Source: Liolophura sinensis (lineage: Eukaryota > Mollusca > Polyplacophora > Chitonida > Chitonidae). Taken from it: a DNA stretch of 64,000 nucleotides. The notes under the pieces were generated by a model that did no database searches, had not been told where the DNA came from, and saw nothing but the letters and a program-made list of their open reading frames with translations. A program made the translations under genes and the position numbers. This document shows positions 1 through 11,235 of this stretch, piece after piece; within the stretch, counting starts at the first letter, position 1; every line of letters starts with the position of its first letter. Location of the stretch: assembly GCF_032854445.1 (NCBI RefSeq), contig NC_088295.1, positions 72,136,028 through 72,200,027 of the forward strand, in the 5' to 3' direction.

Positions 1-1798
1 CTACGAACTGTAAAGATGTAAAGATTTTATTTTATTGAACACAAAAAAAAAAAACGCAAAGGGAGGCAGCTCTGGATAAGCAGTTGGCCTGGCCAGGTTA
101 GCACCAGCTTTCCTCAGTTTTAGGTCTCAAAAATGCTCTTAATGGTGATAAATTCGTTATATGACGAGCTTCCGGGGGGTATATGGGTAACCAATCGGTC
201 GTCATATAACTAATATTACACCAAAAAAAAAAATAATAAAAATAAAAAAATTAAAAAAAAACAGTGTACGTGTGAGTTCATACTTTAAATTGCAGACTTA
301 TTACATCGATAGAGGAGACAGCCATAGTCCGGTTTCGAGACACCAAAGAGCACACACTAAGGGAAGAAGCCGAGGTATAACGCACGTGATCACTGGATAT
401 TAACATGAGTTCTTTGTCTATTGCCTCCTGAACGTGGGATATTACCTTGAGAGCGTGACGTTGCTTTGATTGTGCATGTGGCGTACACGTTGTCTCTTTG
501 ATTAAACATCCGGAACAGGTTCACGGCGCAATGCATAAAGACTGAGCCGATTGCAGAAAGGACCTACCTAAAAGGTAATGTATAAGGAAAGTCTTTCATT
601 TAATAGCTAGATTTGTAGACACTCTTCTTTCCCCAAATCATGTGACATTTGGAGTTCGTCTAGGATCATGGATGTAATTTCCCTATTAGCATGATGTAAC
701 AGGGACGATATGTGCGAGACTTGTGACAATATGTGACAAACTACCATGAAGAGCAGAATTTGACATTTTTTTGTGTCCGGGAAAAAACACTGTCAAAAGA
801 ATTAAAGTCTTTTTTCTCTCGCGCAAACAAATCATCTCACTTTGAAGAAAATTTTTGCCAAAGTCCTTCCTTAAAACAAGATCAAGTATTAATGTATTGA
901 TTCGCTCTATGATACAAACCGATAGGGTCGTGGCTTTGATGATGGCTTTGGTTTGGTTAAGCCGGGTCAAAATCACGGATAATTTAGCTTTTACTGAGAC
1001 CCGTCGCTGCAAGGAATCACACTAGTGTCCTCTCAAGTAAGTGTAGCAACGGTCACGTGGCGTTAATTAAACGTACTCAACTTGTCAACATAAAGTAAAC
1101 ACTGTAGTCTGGCATGGTAGTTACACACACAAGGTTCGCAGGGTTCGTACCTTTGGGACACATTTTTGCCCAAAATGTCAATGTTCGCTTACCTATTAGT
1201 TGCTCTGGGTGAAAAGTATTGAAAGGTAAGACACGAAGATAAATGAACGGAGAAAGGGGTTTAATTGTTTCCAACACAGTTATTATTTAGTGTATTGATC
1301 ATGGACATGACTAGCCTTCACTGGTATCGTCTTGACTGAAGTAAATTAAGCCTGCATCTGACAATTCACCATGTGGACTGTACAGACTGATGATAATACG
1401 GTTTGCCTGGCATGACACCTGCTTGAGATCACCCAGAGACGTTGACGATGATGGAGTGTCAGTTTTATCTGTTATATAACACGGTGAGTATGTACTGATA
1501 TATGAGGCGTTCGGTTCTGAATGATCATGTACCAACTAACCATGAAGAGTAATGTATCATTGTGACAGTTTTGAGAGGAGAAAGGAGGTCATATATCATC
1601 TGCTGAGGTTACCTGTCAGATACAGCCGGTACAAACATGTTTTTGATTTGTAAATCCAAATATCGCCTTTTAAATATTAAGGCCAACTTAAGTCCCACAC
1701 CCACTGTCCAGTGTCGGTGTGAGTTTTAAAGTAATAATGGGGTAAAGTAATAATAGGGTCAACTCAACCGGATATAAACATGTAATTTGGTGGTTGAC
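1..1798 (+). repeat. Duplicated 'A' block, copy I
   Basis: Most of this segment recurs at 12085-13393 and 15203-16880 in the same orientation. Recognisable shared runs include gaactgtaaagatgtaaag near the start, gaacgtgggatattaccttg near 430, and the stretch around 1500-1600 with atgatcatgtacc and gtgacagttttgagagg. Copies differ by many substitutions and indels, so the duplication is old. Short reading frames on the minus strand at 686-1012 and 1311-1535 do not stay open across the copies, so I call no gene. A-rich runs lie at about 42-55 and 222-262. The block is interrupted after 1798 by a MITE. Confidence 0.75.
156..210. repeat. Collapsed foldback in A block copy I
   Basis: The arms gttatatgacgagcttccgg and cggtcgtcatataac are imperfect reverse complements. 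The A-block copy II carries a longer version at 12253-12390 with about 68 bp between the arms, so this copy has lost its centre or never gained it. Confidence 0.5.
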
Positions 1799-1802
1799 TT
1801 AA

Positions 1803-2366
1803 AGCCCCGTCCAGGCCATCCAAGATCACTTAACTTTTGTTGACTTAACAAAAGACAGCTTGAAGTTGAGTCAACAAGTTGAGCCTTGTTGAGTAGTCTG
1901 GTCGGGTTCTTCAACTTCGTTCAGCAACACTCAACACCATTCAACATTGTTAAATCGGAAATGTACACGTGTATTTTATGTCAACAAATTGAGTCAAGTT
2001 GAGTGAAAGTAGCCAATTGGTGGGCGTGTAGAAATAACGTGACCGTCTTAAGGAACGTGACCTGGTCAAAATCGGGGCGCCAAAGGCGAAAGAGAGGAAC
2101 TGGTCTCATGATGAGACAGTTTCGTTGATAAAAGAGCATAAAAAATACCCTTGCCTGTACAACGCTCTCTTAAACAGACACGATTCTTACGGCTGCCGGT
2201 CATTGTGTCTCATGCATTAGAAAGAAAAATGGAACTGAAATGAATCTCTCCACTTTATCGAACGTTTCGTCAAAAAAAAGACAGCTCAACACGGTTTAAC
2301 ACATGGCAATATATGGACGAGACATTCAACAAAAGTTGAGTGATGTTGGATAGGCTGGGCAGGGCT
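1803..2366. mobile_element. MITE with ~43-bp terminal inverted repeats, PIF/Harbinger-like
   Basis: The left end reads agccccgtccaggccatcc and the reverse complement of the right end reads agccctgcccagcctatcc. The similarity continues into cacttaacttttgttg on the left and cactcaacttttgttg on the right. The element is flanked by the trinucleotide TAA (1800-1802 and 2367-2369). A paralogous uninterrupted site, tttgactaaatgtacacag, is present near 17744, which fits a 3-bp target duplication. A short TWA target duplication is typical of PIF/Harbinger elements; TTAA (piggyBac) is possible but aligns the ends less well. The 564-bp interior has no transposase, so it is non-autonomous. Confidence 0.7.
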
Positions 2367-2369
2367 TAA

Positions 2370-2580
2370 ATCTACACAGCGTTGTTGGTCAAGCCATGAT
2401 CAACATATCGGTGTCCACTAGACCTAAGAACAGAAATTGTGATTCCTACAGACTACTCTATTGCTGTTTAATCCACTCCAGTTATAGGTGTGAATCAATA
2501 CTTTCAAAGCAACCCACATCCGCCATTAGCTTTCGAGGTCTTTTTGGCCTTTTTGGAATGTTACGCAAAATGACACAGTA
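2370..2580 (+). repeat. Duplicated 'B' block, copy I
   Basis: Matches 17741-17960, with shared runs such as taagaacagaaattg and the following ttactgctgt-like stretch. It follows the MITE directly and continues the A-block paralogy. The short plus-strand reading frame here is not preserved in the other copy. Confidence 0.6.
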
Positions 2581-2609
2581 GCGTTAGCTTACACTGCGGT
2601 AAATTTACT

Positions 2610-3365
2610 ACAGTCTATTTCTTTTAGCGAGTTGCCTACATACAGTTGTTTTTAAAATCAGTCATACTCGGTACCAAAATTGCCCTTAGTCAGTGACACG
2701 TAACGACACAAGCTCTACACATTGATATGTTGAACGTCCATATTATTACAAAGAATGCAGTTAGAATACCTTTTTTCAATTATAGTGTTAAACGCCATAA
2801 GCTTAGTTTCAACAAGAACTCATTACCTAGGAAAACACGCGGCTACAACAGACTCCACATAGTAACACATTCTGCACTAGTGTCTTTGCAAATAGACCTT
2901 ATGGCTCTAATTTCCTGACATTCACCTCTAAATCTATACTGCTGTGAGATCATATACTACAAGAGATAAAATAAATTGTATTTATTATGGTTATATTATA
3001 CTAAAGCGTGTAAACAATTTCGAATATAGCAGTGTCAGTAACAAGGTTTAGAGATAAGTTGATAGCAGTTTAGGTAACTGATGTCGCCCTCCGTCAAAAC
3101 ATGTTGAATTCCGCCCAGTATCCAGCATACCCCTCATTTTGAATAATTCTGACCTCGCCCGAAGCAATGGGTTCTTGCCGTCGAAACCGAGCTTATGGGC
3201 TTAAACATTATGAATTAGATAATTATTCTAACTTCATTTTCCTTAAAAGAGTATGAACTTCCAACATACGTGTCACTGACTAAAGACTAAATTTTGGCAG
3301 CGAGTATGACTGATTTTTAAGACACCTGAATATAGGCGACTGGCTAAAAGAAATAGACCATTGTC
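2610..3365. repeat. Long inverted repeat (~230-bp arms), probable foldback or MITE
   Basis: The left arm (about 2615-2840) reads ctatttcttttagcgagttg, aaatcagtcatactcg, gtcagtgacacgta, tgcagttagaata and acgccataagcttagtttc. The right arm (about 3160-3362) carries the reverse complement of each in reverse order, for example cgagtatgactgattttt and gctaaaagaaatag. The arms are diverged, with a roughly 22-bp indel near 2705. The spacer of about 320 bp has no coding potential. Flanking target duplications were not identified. Confidence 0.65.
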
Positions 3366-3649
3366 GCTAATCTAGCCAATCTAGTTCACAAAAGATAAAA
3401 TGATTACCAAATGACGAAAAATTATATACCCCAATAACTCGGCCGCCTGAATCATAGTTCACAACGTCTAGAGTTTTCTCTTATAAAAGTATCTATAGTT
3501 TATTGTACAAAATTTAAAAAAAAATATTTTTATATATTTATTCTCTATATTTGCGACCTGAACAAAATTTTAGCGGCATTTTTGACTGACAGGAACACGT
3601 TAGGGCTGCTGTCGAATTCAAAGGGAAAAAATATATTGCTATGAGATCG

Positions 3650-4420
3650 GTAAATATACAAACTGAGGTTCTTTCAGATGAGGCTTTGTCTATTTCTGTA
3701 CATTACCCGTTGGACTTGGTGCTGCACGCAGTTACTATATTATATTGATTTAAAAAAATAATTTCATTTGGATATGACATTCTCTGGCACAGTAATGGAT
3801 TGCATGAGTTCAAATAATTTTTCAAAAAATAGGCAGAAGAAAATGTGACAGAACTGAAATCAAGAAAGTATGATGAAAAATTTTGAAACGATATAAAAAA
3901 GCATCTGGAGAGACATCAGTATTGGCTATTTTGATACTTGTTAACCTAACATTTTCCATGCGGTATGAGCAGACGTGGGACAGCTATCCTGCTGTTCTGT
4001 AGATGTTTAAGATAGAAACTAAGTATGGAAATGCTTGTACATAGATAAGCCGTCATGTTCTGCGAGGTACAGTTTACCACCGGTCATTGTTCTGTAGCCC
4101 TGAATCTAGACTATTTATGAGACAACAGCCGAGAGTGTGTATAAGAAACAATATCACGCTAAGGCTGGTCACCAGACAGAAGAACTAGTGGCGCAGTTTT
4201 CTGGCTTATCACAGGTCCTAGCTACATCCATATCTCCAGAAATGTATAACACAGAAACCTGGCTGTAGTACACAGAGAACCGTCGTGATAACGTGGAAGC
4301 ATGTGTTTTAGTCAACCCTGTATCCAGCTCGCGCTTCCATCTGATTACTATGAGTTTAGGAGGGATAGTAGATATACAGGCATGATTCAGGATAGGCACA
4401 CAAAAGCTTGCGGGTAAGAG
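3650..4420 (+). repeat. Duplicated 'C' and 'E' blocks, copy I
   Basis: About 3660-4020 matches 18010-18400 and 25957-26250, sharing atggtgctgcac-like sequence, gacagtaatggattgca and aaatcaagaaa. About 4120-4400 matches 6150-6340, 18860-19046, 22310-22400 and 26780-26960, sharing ggtcaccagac and a run ending in ctgtagtctacagaga. No reading frame survives across the copies. Confidence 0.65.
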
Positions 4421-4949
4421 GCATTGGTAGTTTTTGTGAAGACTTTCCAGCTTTCCTTTGTGTTTATTAAAATTACATTTCTTGCAACTCGAAAGTATTA
4501 AGGACTAAATGTTAACAGTGTATTCACATTTTCAGAACACATTGCTTTGAATTATCGATGCTATTGTTCAGATAAAGGGAATAAGGTCCTTTTACACTTT
4601 TGTCGGGTTCCCAAGAGTCATGAGCAGATTTTTAACTGTTCCATTGACGATGGGTGAAGACATGGCAATATCTACAGAACCACTGAATATGATCTTCTTG
4701 GAGTTTAGGTCACTAACTAATATTTCACTTAAAGCATGTCTATCCAAAATGAACTAAGTGAGTGCCCAAACCTGGACAGCAATTGCATAAAAAATATAAC
4801 AGTTAGATATAATATTCACAGAGTCACATCCTTTGCGCAATTCATATGACTGACAGGTCCTATTCCCACACGCGACAGTAACTGTGACTGTTCATGTCAG
4901 GACTATGCCATGTTTATACTTCCCCTGTCTCCATGGAAGCAAAGATACA
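4421..4949. other. No recognised feature
   Basis: AT-rich, no convincing coding frame, and no clear match elsewhere in the window by eye. Confidence 0.5.
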
Positions 4950-6110
4950 AATAGCACTCTGAGAACTCTTCTATCAGGAAGTGCTATCCATCCTTACTTG
5001 TTTCTTTCCTTGCTGAAAAACGAAAATTGAAATTTATAGCTACTAATTGACATTATAATAACATTCTCATATCAGATTGTTTAGTTTCTTCTTTCCTGTT
5101 AGAAACACTTTTTGACAAAAGTGAAAGTCATCTATCTTGCACTTCTGTCAATGACAAATTTCCTCTCCTCATCGTTTTATTCTCAGGATGGCTATTTCAC
5201 CAGGAACTTCATACTTACATGTTCAGAACTAACGCTGATGCGTTTTCCTAATATTTAGCTCAGAAAGGGGACATTTGTGTCTTTGGGCCCAAGTGTTCTA
5301 CTTTGCAGGTTGTCTTTTGCTGATCTAGAAGCTTTAATGGTGTTTTTACAGATCAGACTTTATGCCCATATTTAAATATAAATCTCATAGCGTTGTACTA
5401 GGGATATTCAAACAGTAATAATCTAATGTAAAATGGCTGTTAGACGTACAATTTAATTCACTAAACTAATCCCGAGACGATTTTCTAGGAAATAAATTGG
5501 CTCCCAGAATGAGTTCTATTGAATTGGAAAGTCATATAAATGTCATAAAAGTTTTATGTAGGTTCCTTCTCTTTCAGCTTATGTTTATGAAATAACGTTT
5601 ATACAGATGTAGCTATAAAGTTTCTTGATATGTCTAACCTCAAATGTACAGAAGTTTGCATGCTGAAAATCATTCCGAACCATCGCGTCAGTACAACCAC
5701 TGTGATGTAGACGAAAAACTCGAAACAGGATGACACTGAAGCCCAAAGAGCAGAGCCTAAATCGCACTGGATTTACTTTCAGGGTGACGCTTTCCGTTTA
5801 CTCTTTAGAAGACAGTCTTTGTTTTTCTTAAAGTTTGTAACGCTCAAGCTTAAATGTACTTTGAATTCCTATATTCCATCACGAATGTATAGTCTCTAAA
5901 GTCTCTCTGGAAAGAGAATGTATTGGGGATGATATATGATGCGAGGATTTGACACACTCTCATGAACAGTAACACTCTCAACATTTTTCTTGAAAGAAAA
6001 CACTCGGGTTTATGACCGCAAGGCTGTACCTAACCCGCTCTACACGGAATTAAAGCCTCATCATACTTCCCACAGAAGAAACCAATCTAAATGTTGCAGG
6101 GACGTTTAAG
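4950..6110 (+). repeat. Duplicated 'D' block, copy I
   Basis: Matches 21100-22200. It includes a 191-bp run (5056-5246) identical to 21213-21403, while the surroundings are clearly diverged. The reading frame that is open through the identical run in the other copy has stop codons on both sides here, so I do not call a gene. The part around 5400-5500 also resembles 10600-10680 and 14390-14470 (taatgtaaaa, ggctgttag, taatcccgag). Confidence 0.7.
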
Positions 6111-6129
6111 GTAGAATATGGAAATAAAT

Positions 6130-6701
6130 CATATAGCCTTTAATCAGAGACCATCTATGGGCCTTCAGATGGGTATGTATAGGAAGCGATAACACAACTG
6201 ACGCTGATCACCAGACAGGCACTATTGACGTAATTTTCCGGCTCATCACAGTTCCAGAAGTGTAAATCACAGTGATCAGACTGTAGTCTACAGAGAGTTG
6301 GCGTACTAACGTGTAAACGTATGTTTTAGACAGTCCCTGATCGATCTTACACAACGTGTCAACTGTTTTGTCCACGTAATTACAGGCTGATGCGGGCCTT
6401 GCTCGGTCAGAAGAGAGATAAAGAGCGTGTCTACGGACGACTTGATCATCAGGAAAGCCCCATCATCTGTCAGCAGTTTCTGTCGTCATGGCAGTATCTC
6501 AGTGTCAGAGCAATTACGGATAAGAAAGCACCATGACAATCCCATACTGATCCAGTCAGTTTTTATTCTCCAAGATTAACGAGAACAGCGTTGGATCTGA
6601 CTAATGGAGGTCACAGAATGGATAGGTAATGATGCTTTGAGGAACACGCCCACAAGTGAGGGAAGGACGAGAGGATATCAATACCTTGTCCAAAGTAGAC
6701 C
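6130..6701 (+). repeat. Duplicated 'E' block, copy II
   Basis: Matches 18860-19046 plus 20763-20960, 22310-22520 and 26780-27340. Shared runs include cttgatcatcaggaaag, gaacacgcccacaagtgagg and agatatcaataccttg. It ends where a tRNA-headed SINE begins. This copy gives an uninterrupted reference for the retroelement insertion near 19047. Confidence 0.65.
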
Positions 6702-7030
6702 GCTTCGGTGACATACTTGTTAGAGCGAACGCCTCGAAGTCAGTAGTCCCGGTATCAGACCTGGGTTGGGTAATGCCAAAGAAAGTGCTTGTGGTTGCCT
6801 CGCTTTGCGCTCAACATTGAGAGGTTAGAGCAAGGAAACAGTGCTGGTTGACCCGGTGTGACTCTAACTTGACAGGGTGGGTGTCGCGTCTGATGTCTTC
6901 GGCATGATACTTCAATGGCTGCAAGATACGTCTGTGACGGCAGCAGTTTGGCGGAATGGACTCGCCCTATCACAAGAGGACTCAGTATATACACACAAAA
7001 AATTAAGTACGACGTTAAATCCCAAGGATC
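6702..7030 (+). mobile_element. tRNA-derived SINE, (ACTC)n-tail family, older copy
   Basis: The head gcttcggtgacatacttg followed by ttagagcgaacgcctcg resembles the A-box half of a tRNA, and ggtatcagacctgggttg sits at the B-box position. The body matches the SINE at 26387-26723 (tgcctcgctt, caacattgag, ctggttgacc). The 3' end gtacgacgttaaatccc is the family tail without the final cactcactc. Only the head remains in the paralogue at 22524-22561, so this insertion predates that duplication. Confidence 0.65.
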
Positions 7031-7062
7031 CATGCATAGTGACAGGACAATCCCCGTCGGAT

Positions 7063-7230
7063 CATCATTATAGGGAGTCACAGGTAGACGTGGTCATCAC
7101 TATAGGAAATCACAGGTAGACATAGTCATCATTATAGGACGTCGCAGGTAGACGTGGTCATCTTTGTAGGACGTGACAGGTACACGTGCTCATCATTATA
7201 GGAAGTGACAGGTAGACGTGGTCATCATCT
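7063..7230 (+). repeat. 32-bp minisatellite, five units
   Basis: Unit consensus is catcattataggaagtsacaggtagacgtggt (s = c or g). Units begin at 7063, 7095, 7127, 7159 and 7191, followed by a 6-8 bp partial. A decayed unit of the same length seems to precede at 7031. Units differ at several positions. There are no unique spacers, so this is not a CRISPR array. Confidence 0.85.
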
Positions 7231-7279
7231 CGTGGCAGATATTTGTATTCATATTGTTGACTATAATGGACGATGAAAG

Positions 7280-8300
7280 TGGACAAGGAATATTCTGTAA
7301 GCGGGGTAATAAAGGCAGAATAGCTCAGAATTCAGTTGTCACCAAAACACCCGTTGTCAATTTCTTACGAAATCTAATCATTCATCATCAAAGCATGAAA
7401 AAGGAGCTGTCAGGCATATAGCTATTCAACTACTTATAAATATTGTCCCTTTGTTGTCCGAATGTTTTATGTTAAACAATTTCAACTGATAACACATCTC
7501 CCATCTCGTTCCATTCACGTCTGGGTAAACTTCTGCAAATAATGTTTTATTTACTTTAACACTAAAGCACCAAACTCTTCTCAGCAGCCAGTCCCACGGG
7601 TAATGTACAAAGGAGCCTTAAATCTCCAATCCTTAATCTCAAAGAGCTTCCACCCTCTATTTGCATTTTGGAGACCGTGTCAGTTTATTTTCTACGTCTA
7701 AATTCAGCGCAATTTCTAAGCCTGTTCTGTCATTTAATGAGGGCATGGAATATTTTATCTTGATCAACATTACATTAAAAATTATTGATGATTTATAGCT
7801 AGGACACTCTCATAGGAGAGCACCGATCGACGTTTTCTCATTGCAAATTAAATTATTAATCTATGCTATCATTCTATTGATTTTCCAAAATAATATATTT
7901 TCGTGGCATCATAAGAAATACCTTGCGATCTCTTTGACGACCTTAAATCACATTATGATAATACCCTGCTGGGACTGAACCGTTTCATGATTAGTTTGAT
8001 AAAAACACTGTATCTGTGTCCAGTAACTACAATTGCGGTACAAAAAGATTGGGACGTTAAACCCCAAGCACTCACTCACTCAAAAAGATTGGGATTTGAA
8101 TTCCTCACGTAAAGTCAACAAGATCCCTCAATCCCTCAAAAGTCCATTAGTATGTTTTGCTACTAAACATCTCTCCGATGACATCCTTGCCATTATTCTG
8201 AAGTATACAAGTCTACATTCTCGAACAGCAAACTAAACATCTCCGAGGACTGGTCCCTTTGTATTTTTTATTGTGATTGTATACCAGATGTAAAGACGAT
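7280..8300 (+). repeat. Duplicated 'G' block, copy I
   Basis: Matches 22562-23420. Shared runs include ggatgttttatgtta-like sequence, gggtaatgtacaaag followed by agccttaaatc, and ctcacgtaaagtcaacaag. This copy has a tiny SINE-tail insertion at 8055-8080. The other copy has a decayed SINE instead at 22985-23205. Confidence 0.7.
8041..8094 (+). mobile_element. Tail-only SINE insertion (26 bp) with 14-bp target duplication
   Basis: The 26 bases at 8055-8080 (cgttaaaccccaagcactca, then ctcact) equal the extreme 3' end of the SINE at 26387-26723. They are flanked by perfect 14-bp repeats, caaaaagattggga, at 8041-8054 and 8081-8094. The paralogue near 23300 reads gaaaaagatagtga and continues without the insert, which is the expected empty site. 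Confidence 0.85.
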
Positions 8301-8389
8301 TTTGATTATTTCTAGACCGGAGACATCATGAATTGCATTTAACATCACATTATTTTTTTATCTAATTCTACCATAAGACAACACGAAGC

Positions 8390-8869
8390 ATGAGTTGCTA
8401 CTTTGAAGCATTTGCATGAACAGATAGAATAAAACACCAACCGAGGTGAATTAACAGGAGTATAAATTCACCGGTTACCTGTGACAGTTTAGCAATCATC
8501 ACAATGTCGTCGCTGCTCTACTTTAGCTAACCATGCTGATGCCTTTGGTATTGGAATGTATGGTTCAATGATGGGTTCTATCCAGGAAGAGCAGCTTCTA
8601 CAAGGTAACTGGACGTAGACACGCCACGGCGTAATTGAGGTAATTAGCTATCCAGACCATGGTGGTTACCAGTACATGGTAATGGTAAAGCTGGGTAATG
8701 ACCTATCTTTTTGTCTGTCTTGTTAAGTATCCCAGTCAAGAATAGTGTGACAATTTGTCTCTGGCTCCAAAGGCCAGATAACACTACGGTTAAGGTCAAT
8801 AATGCAAGCCAGCCAGCATACATCGTCCTTAAGACATCCAGAGGTCTTTTGACCAAATTTATCTTCCAA
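8390..8869 (-). repeat. Inverted copy of a dispersed module
   Basis: Read on the minus strand, about 8400-8520 matches 18640-18780 and more weakly 15510-15620. Shared features are an agagcagcgacgac-like run, a gacagtttrccag-like run, and ttttattctanctgttcatg (n = any base). The rest to 8869 has overlapping short frames on both strands with no recognisable protein. Confidence 0.5.
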
Positions 8870-9267
8870 GTCTGTCGCAGATCACGAGAAATTACCCAAG
8901 TGTCTTCCACTTGAACAAAAAGATAAAACAGCATCCTGGAAGATTGTCGATAACAGTATAACGCACGAAAACAAGTAACGTAATAAGCTATATTGTCTTA
9001 TTTCAAACAGAATGGGGGTTTACATTTTGACAGATGTATAGGCTGAAAAATGTGCACGATTAAAAAGGCAGATAGAAAAGAGAAGAATATGTAAGAAGAA
9101 GTGCGTCTTAAGTGTTTATTCAATTTACTCAGTCACCCATAAGAGGAGGGGGGGGGGGGTGTGATGATTAGTTAAGCGCGTACTTAACCCCTTAGGTTTA
9201 AACAACTGACTGACTCAGCTCTACTGAACAGTATTATGAGGCCTTTTCCTTGAAAAAGTGGTATTCT
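8870..9267 (+). repeat. Duplicated 'J' block, copy I, left part
   Basis: Matches 13394-14040: gaaattacccaagtgtctt, aacagtataacgcacga and gggggtttacattttgacag occur in both. It contains aataagctatatt at 8982-8994, the uninterrupted version of the SINE target seen at 13504-13516. A 12-base G run lies at 9148-9159. Paralogy breaks near 9267 where a TIR element begins. Confidence 0.75.
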
Positions 9268-10392
9268 ATGGAGGGCCAAATTAACATTTAATCGAGAATT
9301 ATCGATATCAATAATTCATTTATCGATATCGATAATTGTGTGCCATTGATCGATAAATGAATTCGCGGTATCGATAAAAGAATTAGCGATATCGGTAAAT
9401 GAACTAGCGACATCGATAAATAGTGTTTCCGGTTTAGTTTAAAGGGAAATGACTGCTGTCCCTACGTTGTTACGCTAGATAAAATGGAGGCTTATTTATG
9501 ATTCAACTGATTTCAATTACATTTAAATTACCTTTGTGTGATCAACCGTTTTCGCCATAAAGCTCCATCAGCAAACTCCAGTAACAAGATGAATTTATTT
9601 ATTTATTTATCTGCTCAAGAATATTTCACATATACATTTGCGGCCAACGGATTATTACATATTTACACGAACAGGAATTTCTTTTCTACTGCTAAAACAC
9701 ACTTCTAGTTTATTTCTCTTTCGCTTGGTAAACCAGAAACTGATAGTTTACACTATATTAGCCGAAGGGCTACACGTACTTTACCTGTAAAGTTAAGTTT
9801 TGTTGAGAAATATGTATAATGGCGCAATGGTGATGACTGGCTTACGCTTTGCTAGTATTGCTTTTACGCGATGTAGGTAAGTCAGTCCCCACGCCAACCG
9901 TTTTCTGTAATGCCTACATTGATGATAACAGTGCAGATCGTAAATGTATACCGGACTGTACTTCGCCTTGAAGATCGCAGAGTGCCCTGTTCAGTTAATT
10001 CACAGTGTCTGTTGACAACGCTGAGTTTATTCGTGTCAAGTTTTCCAAATCCTGGAACAATCTGTTGTTTAACTTTTCCAAATAACAAATATTTTGTTGT
10101 AGTGTTCTTTCAACTCGAGTTATTGTGTTGTTTAGGACACGCAAAACATCGTCCACATCCGAAACACCCGCCATTTGAACTAATTCAAACAACGCCAAAA
10201 TCCCTCGAGATGTTAGAAGGGAGCTATTATTATCATGCGACTAATGTCCCTGATTTAGCGATAAATATGGCTATTTATCGATATCGATAAATAAATAAAC
10301 GATATCGCTAATCCATTTATCGATTTCGCTAATTTAATTATTGATATCGCGAATTCATTTATTGATATTGATAAATTGGCTATTTATCTAGT
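9268..10392. mobile_element. TIR element with ATCGAT-rich tandem arms
   Basis: Both arms are short arrays of a 21-23 bp unit like ttatcgatatcgctaattca. The arm at about 9330-9423, read on the minus strand, aligns with the arm at about 10295-10370 over roughly 66 bp. The interior is about 850 bp. The paralogue at 14040-14220 has unrelated sequence between the same J-block halves, consistent with insertion here. A minus-strand frame at 9995-10198 encodes 67 residues with helical, possibly coiled-coil composition (VERTLQQNICYLEKLNN), and a plus-strand frame covers 9910-10290. Neither is a recognised transposase. Target duplications are not clear, so the exact ends are uncertain. Confidence 0.55.
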
Positions 10393-11235
10393 TTTAGTTT
10401 TGTACGCCTAGGCTTTCACCAATATTTCACATTTGGATGTTGGACAGTTTAGCAACGATATTCTGGTCTGATCTCAAGGTTGTGCTTCGATGATCTACAG
10501 AACCACGGCACCGTGATGTTCTCTTATATATGACTTTAAGGCCAGATAAATATTTAAAAGCAACTGCATTCTCCTGGGAATTGTCACATAGTAATAGTAT
10601 AATGTAAAAAGGCTGTTAATCGCAAATTTGATCCATTAAACCAATCCTGAGGCGGTATTTTTGGAAATAAACCGAATCCATTCAATTTTACGACCATTCC
10701 AGCAATATCTGGTGTTTATTGAGTAATTTAGAAGTTTAGGGGCAAAGCACTGGTTGGGGAAACATACGTAATGGGTGGGAGGCTTCTAAGAAATCCAATT
10801 AAATAAGATGAAAATGCTGTAATACTAGAACAAGAAGTAAGGAAAAAATGACTTTCCAGTTCTGAGCAAAGTACGTCAATAAAAATATGAGAGCATTTGA
10901 CGGCACAGTGCAGTTTGACGGTTCTAAGTGTTCCCAGGAGATAGACTGAACTGGAATGCCATAAAAGTGTCATCAAAGTCAAATCTTCATCTTTTAACTA
11001 TAGAATGTCTGCCATTCCGCCCACAGGTTAATTGTACATGCCGACGGTATAATTTATTGTAAAGAATAGAAAAGGCTCGACACACCAGCACTCACAGATC
11101 TGAACTCTATCAATCATGGCACATCTTAAGTGAATTGTACGGACTTTTGCATACTGAGATTGATAGAAATACTTAATCTTCGCGTCCCAGTATCGGCTGT
11201 ATATGATATATTATACAAATAGTGCATGCTACGGG
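10393..11235 (+). repeat. Duplicated 'J' block, copy I, right part
   Basis: Matches 14210-14985: gatattctggtctga, ttgtgcttcg, taatgtaaaaaggctgtta, aactggaatgc and cttttaactatagaat recur. No reading frame is preserved between the two copies. Confidence 0.75.

Noticed and set aside
686-1012. Minus-strand frame with a similar one at 12995-13261
   Set aside because: Similarity follows from block duplication. An indel shifts the frame between copies and the third copy is not open.
7063-7230. CRISPR-like regular repeats here and at 50561-51310
   Set aside because: Units are contiguous, with no unique spacers, and the context is an animal genome.
9148-9159. Poly-G run and the G-rich stretch at 57950 as regulatory quadruplexes
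   Set aside because: Structure is possible but nothing nearby suggests a regulated gene.
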